Assembly (NCBI RefSeq): GCF_018320785.1
Contig: NC_054869.1
Coordinates: 17,494,698 to 17,558,697 of the forward strand
Direction: 5' to 3'
DNA: 64,000 nt
Source of the DNA: Cheilinus undulatus
Lineage: Eukaryota; Chordata; Actinopteri; Labriformes; Labridae
Positions 12,301-24,604 of the stretch are shown here, in pieces. Below the pieces are notes generated by a model. The model saw only the letters and a list, made by a program, of their open reading frames with translations. It searched no databases and was not told the origin of the DNA. Positions within the stretch are counted from its first letter, which is position 1. Every line of letters starts with the position of its first letter. The position numbers were made by a program, and so were the translations under genes.

Positions 12301-15300
12301 AATGTATCTAAAATGTGTTTGTTTGAGTTTACCTGTCTGTGTCTAGAGCCACCAATGGCTTCTCATCAGGGCTCTGGTCTAAAGAAGAATAGCCTTTATT
12401 GGGCACTACCAACCTGTGGGGAGGAAAAGGAGAAAGAGAGCGCAGAGAGGAGAAACCATCAGAAAAAGAGAGTACCATTATATGATAGAAGAGGGGAGGA
12501 AGAAGTGGATAAAAGAACACAGATTAACAAACAGAGGGGTGAGTTAGAACCGGACTGGCAGAGATGTTGAAAGCAAAGGACAGGAAGGGCCTGAAGGCAA
12601 CATCACATCATGTCAGCAGCAGCAACAGCAGCATGAAAGAGGTCGCTCTCCTGACTCTAACAACCTTAAATCAATAAAAACTATTCTCACGATGGGTCCA
12701 ATGATAGAAATAACACATTAGAAGAAATTCTTCTACCCTGTTTTGCAGTTTTGTTTGCTGTTGCTCAAATAACACCACAATATTCTTGGATATAATTGTA
12801 CGCCAGACCTTGAAGGTAGAGGGCACAAAAATAAAAATAAACTTAACGTGTTTAACAACATTCACTAAAATTGTTTGAGACAATTAATAAACATCTTTTC
12901 AGTTTCATTAATCCCTCCATAATGAAACCTGTGTTCTTTTAATGTAGTCATTTAATAAATAAAAAATTACAAACATAATCCTAGCCAATCAGAAATGAGC
13001 AGCTGCTCTAAGTGATATAGATACAGTTCCTATGAAAAGTATTTATCCCTTGGTTGTTTCTCTTTCAATGTTTTTATAAATCCATCACGGTCAATATAAT
13101 TAGGTGAAAACATATTTCTACTAACCAGTGTCAATTAAATAAAACTATCTACAGTGAAATAAGTGACTGCATAAATATTCACTTCCTTTAAGTCAGTATT
13201 TAGTAGCTGCATCTTTGACTATAATCACAGCACTGAGTCTGTGTGGATAGGTCTCAGTCAGGCTTGCACATCTTAACACTGCAGTTTTACTCCATTCTTT
13301 GCAAAACTGCTCAAGCTCTGTCAGATTGCACAGGGATCAGGCATGAACAGCCCTTTCACAGTCCAGCCACAAGTTCTCTATTGGATTGAGGTCTGGGCTT
13401 TGACTTGACCACTCCAGAACATTCATCTCGCTGTCTTTAAACCATTTCTGTGTAGCTTTCCCTGTATGCTTCGGGTCAAATCTTCTCCCAAGCTGTAGTT
13501 CTCTTGCAGACTGAATAAGATTGTCCTCCAGGATTTTCTTATATTTTGCTGCATTCATTTTACCCTCTATCTTTACAAGCCTTCCAGAGAACCATCCCCA
13601 CATCACAATGCTGCCACCATATTTCATAGTGGGGATGGTGTGTTTGTGGTGATGTGCAATGGCGGTTATTGTGGTCCGGACCTAACTTTATGTAACTGGT
13701 TAAAGATATGACATTAGAAACTGTTTTCTTAGAAAACAATATCATCACTTAACCATGCGTCACTTCTTACCGTGTTCTGGCCATGACGTTGTTCTTCTTG
13801 GGCTGCTGGTTGACTGGGCTTCCTACAGTATTACTGTTCTTCAACGAACCCTTCCTGGCCAGCTCTCTCTGTTTCTCTGTAGTAAAAATACAAAAAAAAC
13901 ATCTCTTTTAGGTCTTACTGTAGGGAGGCACAATATTATCAGCAAATGTCAGCATCAGAAGATAAGTAAACAGGCAGATATGAACATTTCTGCTATTATT
14001 TACAGCTGTTATATCAGTCATACATATCAGCAGAATGTTCATATATATTTGTACAGTATAGAGCAGAATCAATGGGCCTACCACAGCTAAAGTTATTATT
14101 ATTATTACTATCCTCATACTGTGTTCTAAGGACTAAAGTTTTAAGTCTTAACCACAGCTAGTGTGTTATTTTACACTTGAGAAGAATTTTTGTGTGTGTG
14201 TTATTTAGCACTTAGTCGTGACTGCCTCAGGGAGCCGCCGCGCAAACCTGCTGTTTAATTAGGAGAATACATTTGGACAGCTCAGTTCTAGTTACCCTTT
14301 CTTACAGAGCACCTTAATTCTTGTTATACCCTGTCATGAGCAGATGAAAAAATATTAAATGTACCAAATTTCTGGTGCATATCATTTTGTCACACCATAA
14401 ACTCTTTGAGTCTTATCAGTTTTACACTAGGGATGGGAATCCCAGTTAAGGACTGGTTCCAGTTGGTTCAATCCACCAACACCATTTAGATTTATTCTTA
14501 ATGATTCCCTAATCAATGACTTACTTCCACGTGCCTCGAAAAACACAGTCTCACAAGAGGCAGTCAGCGGGAACAACAGTGAAATCGGGAAAGTAAACAT
14601 AGCAGACAATCAAAAAGAAAAGGCTAAAGTGGTTGAAGGTGTGGCTTCATTTCTCAAAAAATGACATGAACAGTGCAACGTCCAACATCTGTCGAACAGA
14701 GATTTGATGCAAGGCATGCATCTTTTGTATAAGATTTCAATTTTATTTTTATAAGTCCAGAGACCTAGGTTCCAGAGACTAGTTTTATATTTATTTTAAG
14801 GTTTCATCTTTTAAAGAAAATGAGCAGTGTATTGAATTCTAATTCAAGTTCAGATATTGAAGATCCAGCGAGCAGTTTGTTTTGACTGAGACATTTCCAA
14901 CAAAAAAGATATTTTTTGTATATTTTAGCATGTTCTCCTCTCAAACAGCTGATGTTTAACATTCTAGTAATCAAAACTGTTTATTATAGCCACTAATTGA
15001 AGTGTACTTGTCATTGACTCTCACTGAAGCTGCATATCTTGTTCAGTGTTCAGAGAGAAAGAGATTTGATAGAATTTGAGTTGTTAACAGTGAAAACCTA
15101 TATAGTCTACTTTTCCAGCAAGAAAAAGAAAGGAATCAATAAAGGAATCAGTAAAGAACTGAATCACTAAAAATAATCAATAATGGCATCAATATCAGTA
15201 AAATCTTATTAATTCCCATCCCTATTTCACACATTCTATAAATAAAAGGTTCTGAGATTTGATGTGAACAAACTATTTTTTTTTCTTTTTTTTTAACTAC

Positions 15301-18300
15301 ACCTTATCAGGAGGTGTGATATTCAGTAAATAAACTGGGTTTTCTGCAGTCTTCACATTAGGAGAACTAAAATGGCTCCACATTGTGTGCATAACGTCTG
15401 CACAAAGAACAAGATGTCCTGTTCTTGCAGGAATTTTACTCAGTGGTCAGCTTAGCAAGATGGCATGACGACATCTGTTGTTACTAAGGTGGCCAATTAG
15501 TTTATGGAACAGTATATAATATACAAAAGCATCAAGAGTTGTCATTATAATATAATTTTACACTTTTATATGACACATGTAAATCAAAAGACATCAATAC
15601 CTGCTTCAATACCACAGCAACTAAAAACATACGTTTAGGCAACCTCCTTTACAATGATCAGAAGTTGCAAGCAGTACAGACATGATGACAATGTATTTGT
15701 GTTATTTAGACCAGTGGTTCTCAACTGGTGGGTCAGGGGTCAAAAGCATAGCTGTTTTCAGTGGGTCACGGGTCTTTTAAGTGCTTTATTTCATGGTTTA
15801 AGCTTTTGACAGCAGAGGATATAATTACATTTTTATATTTTTACCCTGAATTTTTATTGTGAATTTACCCAAATTCATAGTATGTTTTACTCCTTGAATT
15901 TAAGGAAACTTAAGGTAATTTCCCCCAAGATTTTTAGGACTTTTCCTACTTTTTTTGAGGGAGTTCTCTTTGGGCATTTTCCCTGAACTTTTCAGCTACT
16001 CTTCTCTAGCACTTTTCCTTCTTATCTTAAGAAAATATCACAAGGACTAAGAGACTTTCAGGACTTTTCCCAGAAAGTTTCAGCAATCTTGTCTCATAGT
16101 ATTTCAGGAATTTTGATGGGAGATTTCTGTACTTTCAAGGATTCTTTATCCTTTATAGGTCTTATTTTCCTCAGTGTCTTTGTCCTGTTACATTTCTATA
16201 AAGGTTCAAACAGCACCATCTTTTTTTAAACAAATCCAAATGATAGACAAATTCATCAGAAATTTGGGTCACCATCTGTAATATGGAACGTGTGGTGGGT
16301 CTCAAGGCTAGGTCAGTTGAGAACCACTGATTTAGACAGTGTCCAGGAGTTTGCTTGTCAATTTTCATGCATTAATTCCCGTTCTATGTCCAGTCTTAGG
16401 AAATTAATATAGTTTATTTTAATGTTTTTGTGTTTTTTGATCCTATCCGCAATTAAAACTAAAATATCTTATCATTAAAAAATGTTATTTAAAAAAATAT
16501 TGACGCATTTGAGAATTTTGACAACCTGAAGAGGAAAAGACAACAAAACCATTAACAGCGGACTCTTGTGTGACTCTGCACCTCTTTAATCTCACTAAAT
16601 GACATTAGAACCCTTTGTTTAGTCTAAGTCAGTGACTTACTCAAAAAATAACACTAGTAAAACAGAAAATATTGGTTATAATGTATAGTGAGTTACATTT
16701 TTAGCCAGAAAAGGGTTGTAAAGCTCATAAAATATAGATATTACCTCAAGGTCAGGGAGGCAACGTGACTAGTTCAGTGAGAATACATTACAGATGAAAC
16801 ATGCCCAGATTATGTTATAGGCACAAAGTTGCTGACAGAGTATTAATGTCAAGATGATACTCTATAAACTTGTTTTAAGTTTCCTATTTCTTGAAAGCTT
16901 TGGCAATGAAAGTATTACAGTGGGAGGAAAATGAAAAAGACTCACTGCTGCTCACCACTGGACTCTGTCCAAGGTGCTGAAATCAGCCTTTAAGGACTGT
17001 AGCTGTTCATAAATACAGGAGACTTGAATTCACAAACATAAACACACCAGAGTATTTATGAGCCTTACAGTAACATTCAAGAAGAATCTCTCAGTCGGCT
17101 ACTGATGAGTTGATTTAAAGGTAAAATGCGTACAATTTTAGCACTAAAATGTCTACATTTTTTTAAACTAAATAAATCTATGCCTCTCTCTAGCTCTATA
17201 ACTCAAAGTTCTTCAGAGAAATGGTTCATTTTTCTATAGTAGTCAATTTCTTCTCATGTGGGCTACTATGACAGAGCAGCTGTGATGAGCCAAACACTGC
17301 TACACAAGGAAGTATGAACTGCTACTACAAGCTACTGTTCTGGTGCTGTATCTCATTCATGTTTTGTGTTGTTTACTTATGACGGACCACAATTATTCTA
17401 AGCTATTGGCTGCACATTCTGCAGCCCAAGCTCTCCCAATAACAAACTCCAAGCCCCTGTCCCCAAACCCCTTAATGCAGTTGCCTCAGTAGATATTTCC
17501 TAGTTAGACCTGCTGCTCAGCTCCACCAGCCTGAAAAAAGTCCCTCCAAGAGAACTGTCTTGTCTCCTTAAATGTTAAGATTTACCAGTTCTTACTAGAA
17601 CATCAGCGAATACTGTGGCATAAACAGACACACTATATGGACAAAAGTATTTGGCTACACCTGTTGGTTATTGAATTCAGGTGTTTCAATCAGACCTGTT
17701 GCTACAGGTTATAAAATCAAGCCCCCCTCCATGCAGTTTCTGTTTGTGAACATGTGTGAAACAAACCAAGCATTTAGGAACAACAGCAACTCAGCCACAA
17801 GCAGAAGGCTATATAAAGTTTACAGTGGGGTCAGACTGTTTAGGTATATGGTGCGCAAAAAACTGCCAATGCTCTGCTCTGCATAACTGAAGATTTCTGA
17901 ACTTCCACTTGCATTAATGTAAGCAGAAAAAAACTGTGCAGCAGGAGCTTCATGGAATGGGTTTCCATGGGCAAGCAGCTGCATGCAAGCCTCACATAAC
18001 CAGGTCCAATACCAAGCGTGGGATGGAGTGGTGTAAAGCACACAGCCACAGGACTGTGGAGCAGTGGAAACATGTTCTGTGGAGCGACGAAACACATTTC
18101 TCTGTTTGGCAGTCAGTCTGCGTTTGGCGGATGATGGGAAAATTGTACCTGCCTGACTGCACTGTTCCAACTGTGAAGTGTGGTGCAGGATGGATAATGG
18201 TATAAGACTGTTTTTACCAGGGTTTGGACTAGGCCTCTTATCTCCAGTGAAAGCAGTCTTAATGCTTTAGCACACCAAAACATTTTGGACAGTGCTATAC

Positions 18301-20644
18301 TTACGACTTTGTGGCAACAGTTTGGGGAAGGCCCTTTTGTATTCCAACATGACTGTGCTCAAGTACACAAAGCAAGATATATAAAGACATGGTTTGACGA
18401 GTTTGGTGTGAAAGAACTTGAACGCATGAAGCTCTGACCTCAATCTTGCAAGCACCTTTGGGATGGACCTCAGTGTCTGACCAAGCACACCTAACTGAGA
18501 TTTTTCATCAGGCAGAGGACGTGACTGTTGGATAAACTCTGATTGGCTAAAGTGTTTGTTTGAACTCAGTAACATCCCTGATTTTCACAATCTGTACATC
18601 TCTAATTCTTGTTTAAATTAAGGTCTTGGTTCACCAAAAAACACACCCCATAAGGCATTTTACTAAACAGTACACCACTGTTCTCATCTCAAGGATGAAT
18701 TTCAGAAATTAGAGGGAAAAGCTGTAAAAGTGAACTTCCTTGATTGTGCTGCAAACTTCACGGGATCCCTCATACCCACAAAGCAAACACTCTTTGTTAG
18801 ACTTTCCTTCCATTTCAATATGCAAAATCCTTGCAAGTCTCAACCTTTGTTATGCCAGAAATACCTTTTTAATGGGTTTTAATTGAAATAACAACTTAAA
18901 AAATTTTAATCAAACTAAGGCCTAAATAATTATAGCAAACACTGAAAATGGTTAATCCATATAACGACGATTTTTTAGCATAATCTAAACAGATGTCTGA
19001 GGCAATTTTTAAAGATGGAAAGGAAGCACAAGAAGATGATTAAATCACAGCACAGCATCACAGTCTTGCTCAGCCATGTTAGGTGAACACTCTCTGAAAA
19101 CTGATCCTCACTCTTCAGATGCCATCATCCTTTGGAATAATACGCCTGAGCAGAGCTAACAGTCTCCACAGAGTGCCTCTGAAACCCCTGTCCAGACTGG
19201 AGAATCAGTCAGTTACTTCTTACAAAACTTTCCATTAACAGCAGATTACATGAAATCCCCAAGGCTTATGGCTAGCATACCAAATACCAATAATATCAAA
19301 ACACTACAACATCTTCTTACCTACCTATTTTCATCTGCAAGGGTGAGGGCTTGTAGTTGATGGTGACGGGTTCTCCCTCTCTGGTGTCTGAGTCTGCCTC
19401 TGAGGCTGTGGACGAGGCCGGATCCTGAAAATGAACAGGAAAGAGGCAAGGACAGGAAGATGAGCTGAAATGTGTGTTACTGAGGCATCCATGAATTATT
19501 AATGGCTGATTGCAATGCACAACAGGCTGGTCTATGCCCAGAGCATGTGAATAAAACAATTTGTAAATACATAAAACATGTGAGAAAGAGGGGCAGCAGT
19601 GCATAAAGGATGACAAAAAGAGCTTGTTAGAAAATACTCAGACCTTCATTTAGGATAACTCTTTCTTTATCGCCTCTATATTATAGGGTAGGCATTGATG
19701 TAAATCAGAATATTTTACCTCTAAAAGCAAAATATTGTTCTGAGAGTGATCCCATATGTTTACAGGTTACTCTGGAGCCTCTTGGATGACCCTTTAGAGT
19801 GCCTGGACCCTGGTTTGGAAACAGTCAATACATTCCATTCACAGGTGAGAGGAACAGAGGTAAAACCCCGCACCAATGAAGGTAACATGGGGCTCAGTGA
19901 TGACATGAGACGTGTGGACGCCTGGAGACAGCAGGTCAGTCCGCTGTGGGTCTAGTCTGGTTCTGTAGCGGCAGCAGAGGCCGCCCTGCAGGCTGCAGTA
20001 ACCCAGGGCCCCGCTGCAGGCCACGGAGCGCACCGCCACACCATGCACACTGATTTATTCACTCGTTTCACCAACAGATAGGAGCTGTTTCAGCTCACAC
20101 TGTCACATTCCACCCATTAAACACCGCTAGCTGATCACGGCACAGCGACACACATGGCGTCGAATCCAGAGCTCCGTGCTGCATGGATAATGGGGATGTA
20201 GCAGCAGTAATGCTGGGATGGGATGGGATGCTTGCTATCGCCAGACATGAGGGATGCTGCTCACTACGCAGCAAACCGGACGCTGCATTCACTAAACAAC
20301 AACACGCCAGACTATGAGCTAATCTAACGATTTCATACTTTATATTTGAACATATAGCTGTAGGCAAAACAAGTTCTTTGAAATGCTCTATGGCTACATC
20401 CGCCGATATTACGCATGGCAAGCAGGTGATGGATCAGTCGACATCCCTAAGAATAGTGTTATGAACGGCAGGCCTCGCGCAGTGAGCCCCCTGGAATAAT
20501 AACAGTGAAATTATAAAGTTGTAAATGAGACTGAAAACACTGATTTATGTTCTGAATGTGACTTACCAGCGGCTGCATCTCCGCCTGCATCTCCGCCTCC
20601 TGTACGGCGCTCGGCACCTGAAATCTGTCTATTTCTTCCATCAT
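9302..20644 (-). CDS. fam219a: FAM219A family protein, six coding exons
   Basis: The minus-strand exons are 20567-20644, 19325-19424, 13771-13876, 12333-12413, 12196-12250 and 9302-9460. All joins keep frame and use GT-AG, giving 192 aa. The protein starts MMEEIDRFQVP. It then carries YKPSPLQMK, ELARKGSLKNS, QPKKNNVMARTR, LVVPNKGYSSLDQSPDEKP, SDDDFDMSRYSSSGYSSAE, INQDLNIQLLKDGYRLDEIP and a CMCC-containing C-terminus. These match human FAM219A (C9orf25) block by block from memory. The family has no known catalytic domain and its function is not established; the chain is polar, serine-rich and acidic, without a signal peptide or membrane helix. Exon 2 (DPASS...MKI) supplies the stretch present in the longer human isoform. 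A 12-bp tandem repeat in exon 1 lengthens the N-terminus. FAM219B is the alternative but the sequence fits FAM219A better. Confidence 0.95.
9461..12195 (-). other. fam219a intron 5 (between coding exons 5 and 6)
   Basis: The intron separates the SAE-encoding exon from the last exon (acceptor TTCACCAG at 9461). It contains the Tc1-related fragment at 11023-11612. The rest is AT-rich unique-looking sequence, with no extra exon that I can support. Confidence 0.7.
11023..11612 (-). mobile_element. Tc1-like transposon fragment
   Basis: The stretch around 11120-11420 shares wording with the fragment at about 33.5-34.15 kb: GCCTTGCAACAATC, GAGCTCTG, CATGTCCAA, TCAATCAAGGTGT, GAATACTTATGTCAAT and TTTTGTCATGAT. 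Both end GGGGTCTGAATaCTTT, a typical Tc1-family terminal sequence. Only one end of the element remains, and no open transposase frame is left. Confidence 0.7.
13023..13667 (-). mobile_element. Truncated Tc1/mariner transposon
   Basis: The 3' half of a Tc1 element starts near CAGTTCCTATGAAAAGTATT at 13025. The minus-strand frame 13337-13627 encodes the second half of the DDE transposase: [60 protein letters not shown]. The N-terminal half is missing. The break lies only about 100 bp from a fam219a exon at 13771. Confidence 0.85.
14428..15224. mobile_element. hAT-type non-autonomous element, 797 bp
   Basis: The ends are TAGGGATGGGAAT and ATTCCCATCCCTA, near-perfect inverted repeats. The flanks TTTTACAC (14420-14427) and TTTCACAC (15225-15232) form an 8-bp duplication with one mismatch. 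The interior is AT-rich with no transposase. It lies in the long fam219a intron 13877-19324. Confidence 0.8.
15712..16329. mobile_element. hAT-type MITE with perfect 8-bp target duplication
   Basis: The left end CAGTGGTTCTCAACTGGTGG and the right end CAGTTGAGAACCACTG are inverted copies of the classic hAT CAGTGGTTCTCAAC terminus. ATTTAGAC flanks both sides exactly (15704-15711 and 16330-16337). The 618-bp body is AT-rich and non-coding. It sits in a fam219a intron. Confidence 0.92.
16338..17630. other. fam219a intron sequence without recognisable elements
   Basis: This is AT-rich intronic DNA between a hAT element and a Tc1-like element. I see no exon, RNA gene or clear repeat family here. 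Confidence 0.5.
17632..18470 (+). mobile_element. Tc1/mariner-like element, decayed
   Basis: The left end ACTATATGGACAAAAGTATT followed by TTCAGGTGTTTCAATCAGAC is the well-known terminus of a fish Tc1-like family. Plus-strand fragments such as SNTKRGMEWCKAHSHRT and EQWKHVLWSDETHFSVWQS (about 17990-18130) are the middle of the DDE transposase, including the SDE segment. Frameshifts, deletions and loss of the right terminus make it inactive. Confidence 0.8.
20573..20596 (-). repeat. 12-bp tandem duplication inside fam219a exon 1
   Basis: The unit CTGCATCTCCGC occurs twice in direct succession, encoding AEMQ-AEMQ on the minus strand. The recalled human protein has a single EMQPL here, so the copy adds four residues without shifting frame. 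Confidence 0.85.
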
Positions 20645-20875
20645 TTTGGCCACGCGCCTCTGTCCCTTCTTCTCCCTCTCACTGAATGTTGTTCAACGGG
20701 ACTTTCGACGATTTATCGCCGAGACAGAGTTGTTGTTTAGATTTGTAAGGATCCCTGTAGCCTTCCGGTGGCGAGCTTCATCCCAGCAGGCAGTATGTCG
20801 ACGGTGGTGAGACCAGTTTGGTGACGGTGACTCAACCACCCACTTCCGGGTAGGGCACCCCAAGCTAGGGTCCGG
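20645..20875 (-). promoter_or_regulatory. fam219a: fam219a 5' UTR and promoter with ETS-type sites
   Basis: The stretch is CpG-rich relative to its surroundings. On the minus strand it carries ACCGGAAG (about 20763-20770) and CCCGGAAGTG (about 20842-20851), both good ETS/GABP-type sites that are typical of TATA-less housekeeping promoters. No TATA box is visible. The start site itself is inferred. Confidence 0.5.
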
Positions 20876-21289
20876 GGACCATGAAGCGGCCTTTAAAAGA
20901 GACTGCTATGGTGTTTAACATAATTAATATGATGAACATATGTTTTACCACAATGTCGACATGGTATCAACACTACAGAATTAAAAAAATCAATCTGAGG
21001 TATTTTGTTATTTTTCTGTTTCTTTATTCTTCATGTATTGTGACTCTAATAAGCATATTCAAGAGGGGTCTGGCTGAAGACCTAGCTCTCAGACCAATAC
21101 TGGGAGACAGACACTGCATCTATCAGAACGGATATACATGCTAAAACTTTCAAAATAAAATCTGATCAAACTTTCAGTGTGTTAGAATACCAAAAATTGT
21201 CCCTGGAAATTGGAGACGTCTGGTCACTCTAGATTAAACAACTTTACAGAAATAAAAGCTCTTTCTCCATGATAACATTCTGCTGTAGC

Positions 21290-21510
21290 TGCATAAACTG
21301 TGCAAATAATGGAGCTAGAGCTAAAGCTCATACAAATAAGGCCGTGAAGCTAATGGTAGCAATCGGTGAAGCTTATGTAGCTATTGTAGCTTTAGCTACA
21401 TTTGCTAAAGCTCATGTTAACATAGCTTCATTGGTAGTAGCATTAACTATGTAGCTAGCATTGCTATCTTAGCTTTAGCTAAACTTAATGGAGACAAAGC
21501 TAGCCATATC
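21290..21510. repeat. AGCT/GCTAAA-rich low-complexity repeat
   Basis: Short motifs GCTAGAGCTAAAGCT, TAGCTTTAGCTA and GCTAGC recur many times on both strands without a fixed period. It is partly palindromic. The small open frame here (21269-21454) is a by-product. Confidence 0.6.
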
Positions 21511-22594
21511 TAAAGCAGATCTATACATAATTTACCCCAGGATAGACCGCTGGTCTTTATCTCTGTTTTATTTATGAAATAATAAAGAATAAATAAAGAA
21601 TTAAAGAAAGAAAGAAAGAATGTTTCTGAGTCTGTAATGTTTATTGGTGTTTGTGGCTATTATATGAACGTAACTGCAAGACTTTTTATGTATACAGTTG
21701 AAATAAAAAAAAAACAACAACTAAAACTGGAAATATGTTTTACCAGCAAATTATGGCACCTCAATTCTAACAGAGGCAGTGTGTCACATCAACAGTCTGC
21801 AAGAGGAATAAACAAATGGCTTATTTGTGTCCCTTCCTGTTGCATGTAGGGGGCGCCATGATATGATTTTTGCATGTAGACATGTTCAGTGTCATACTCT
21901 TGTCTTGCAAGACAATTAAAAGAACACAGAATATTCGATTCAAAAGTTATTACAGGTTAAAGTCATTTAGCACCATAGAAAAAGGCCTTATGTTGAATCT
22001 AAGGGAAGTTGGACTTCCTGTTGGGATTTCAGTATGGGTCCACTATGCTTTTTTGTAGGTCCCATGATGATCCATATGCACACCAAAAATCATCAGCCTA
22101 GGTTGAGTGGTGTGTGGGGGCTGATTGTTTGAGGAGGAAATAATCATAATTCAAACACTGGGCCCAGAGTGTGGCCCTGCCTTGTGGTGAAATCTCACGT
22201 TTTTTGATAACTTTAGATCTCCAACTTGTCCAGAATCCACAAAAACCTCCTGGAATACATCAGATGAAATCCCTCAGACTAGTCAAAATGTGTAACCTGT
22301 AAATTTTACCTTTTACCTTTCACCTTTCTCATCTCATTTCCTGTTCATATTTTGGAAGACAAAATATATACATTATATGTGTATCAATTTTCATTCATGT
22401 AGCCTTGAGGGGCCCTAAATAAAAGACATTTGGGGCCCATGGGGGGGGGGGCATTTTGCAACAGACATGCATAAAACACTAGAATATGTAAAATTTCACC
22501 AATAATGAAGCATCTTTGAAATCTGGTGAGCTTCTGTGCATCTTACGGCTTCCAAGTAGGACGTTTTTGCCAGAATAATAAAGAGGAGAAGAAT

Positions 22595-22690
22595 TTCTTC
22601 AGGTTCAACAGGGTCCTCGCTCTGACTGGGTTTGAACCCCCAGACTTAGTTTTTAGAAGCATGACTCCTAACCACTATGCCACTGTGCAG
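22595..22690 (-). mobile_element. tRNA-derived SINE remnant
   Basis: On the minus strand TGGCATAGTGGTTAG fits a Pol III A box, and GGTTCAAACCC, about 35 bp further on, fits the B box. The cloverleaf is not intact and no 3' trailer is clear, so this is a SINE head and not a tRNA gene. Confidence 0.7.
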
Positions 22691-23269
22691 CCTGCTAGTA
22701 CTTGCTTTTTTGGAATTTTCAGGTATGTTAGGAGGATACTTAAGTATAGCGTTGCAGATTACATCCCACAGAAAAAAACTGAAGTTAAATTAGTAGACTA
22801 CTGATTAAAAATTACTCAAAAGTGTACATACATACAAAAAAAGCAGCTTAATACCAGTAAACATGAGTAGATATAATGTGTTACTTTCCAGCACTGACAA
22901 TCACCACATTACAGACTGACATATAGAATATTTTTACTATAAAGGGCTTTCTCTACCGACTCCCTTTGCAATAAATTTAACATTTAAAGGATTGACACTA
23001 GCTTAAACCTGACTTACAGTTTGTATTTATCTGATATTCGCACTGTCACAGATTTAAACTTTTACATAAAACTCTATCAATCTGTGCAGTGATGCTGCTG
23101 TTAGCACTATCGTCTAATGGGGGTTTCTGGTTGGATACACTTGTCAAACAGGATCTTTCTGTGAAGATTTTGCATGGTCTCTGTGCGTATGCATGGGTAC
23201 CGAGGCTTTCTCTCACGGCCCAAAGAAATAATTGTTAAATTAACTGTTTACTAAATGAAATGTTTTATC

Positions 23270-23780
23270 AAAAATTTATGTTAAAACCTTTGTGAATTTT
23301 TCTAGGAATAGTTTCAAAAATCTAGTTTTAATTTTCGGTATTTTCCCAGAAACTTTCAGAATTTTCTTAGGGTATTTTTGAATATGTCTTTGAAAATTTT
23401 GAGGAAACTTATTATGACTAGTTAGGGACTACCCCTAGACATTTTGGGAAATCTTTGAGATAGTTTTAGTATTTTTTCCTTGGAATCAGCCTTAAAATTA
23501 TGGGGAGATATTCAGAAATGTTCTGCATTTCCTCCCAGTAATTTTGAGGACTTTCCAAGGAAATCATCTAGAAACTAATTTCTGAAGTTTTTCTTGTTTT
23601 TTTATTTTCATTTTTATTTTCTAAATCTCACACTTGAAGGATTTTTTCTCAAGAAATTTCCTGGATTTCCCTAGAAATGTTTGGGAATTGTCACCTCGGA
23701 TATCTGTCGGGGCATTTTAAACTTAAAATGAAAATATTATACAAAATTATGTTTTAAAATTTTGTGGAATATTCCTGTAA
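23270..23780. repeat. Degenerate AT-rich repeat of TTTCC/GAAAATTTT words
   Basis: Loose repeats of words like TTTTCCCAGAAACTTTCAG and GAGGACTTTCC recur every 20-40 bp. Similar texture appears at 15840-16150 and 26830-27500. No period or boundary can be fixed by eye. Confidence 0.5.
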
Positions 23781-23989
23781 AGACAAGGTTTTAGAAGAGT
23801 TGTCGCAACAGCACTAGAAAACGTTGTGTCTGGGTGTTGCCTATTGTACAGTGATCCCTGCTGGGGTTCTGTTGGTCATATTTCTGGTGGATTGTTGTTG
23901 TTTTTGATGTCAGGCACCTTGAGTGGTGTTATCCACTGTGTTAGAGTTCTCTCCTGTGACTTTAGTGATCCTAAAGGATGCATATTTCT

Positions 23990-24120
23990 GTTTTAAATTC
24001 TTGCTCTTTGTATTAATTTTGTTTGCTGTTGATTTTTCTTATCATGTTGTTTTGTAAAGCACTTTGTGGCTTGTTCTGTTAACGGGTCTATATCAAATAA
24101 ACTTTATTTATTTACTATAG
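23990..24120 (+). mobile_element. Retroelement 3' tail (LINE/SINE type)
   Basis: TTTTGTAAAGCACTTTGTGG followed by ATCAAATAAACTTTATTTA resembles the common fish LINE/SINE tail (GTAAAGCACTTTG...ATAAATAAA). Only the tail is visible; the coding part is absent. Confidence 0.55.
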
Positions 24121-24604
24121 TACATCAGCATGCATTGCCTTGCTATAAAGTTGACTCTCTGCTTTGTTCTTGCCAGAGGAGAGCCACCGCAGGTTTTTAA
24201 GAGTTACTGCAGCTCTGTGGTATTGTTAAATATTAACACTTTAACAAGTGTAGTTTATATTCAGTGTGGACTGATATAGACACTTCAAAGTGTTAAATTC
24301 AACTCTAAATGAGCTCAAGTAAAACTGTCAGATTTTATATTTAACTCTATCATAGAGGTGTAATTTTACCTGAACAACCTGGTTAGAGATCTATCCTCTT
24401 GTTTCTCTAAGGAAAGATCATATTTAATCATTCACCCCCTCAGTAGCTTCTCAATACATAAAGTAAACTTTCAATCATGCACTTTTTACTTTTACTTGTA
24501 CATGTTAAGTACATGTTAACCGTAGACATTTTCCACCCCTACACAACACTGATAATAACAAGTCACACCAAGAGCTAACTGTAAAATTCTTTCACATGAC
24601 TGGT

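Larger units (their letters stand above)
20876..24604. other. Intergenic DNA upstream of fam219a
   Basis: No gene is supported. The stretch holds an AGCT-rich low-complexity block (21290-21510), a SINE remnant (about 22595-22690), an AT-rich degenerate repeat (23270-23780) and a retroelement tail (about 23990-24120). A run of ten or more G lies at about 22441. Confidence 0.5.

Noticed and set aside
19746-19955. Possible small exon upstream of fam219a exon 2
   Set aside because: The frame has no match to FAM219A and no acceptor-donor pair that keeps phase between exons 1 and 2.
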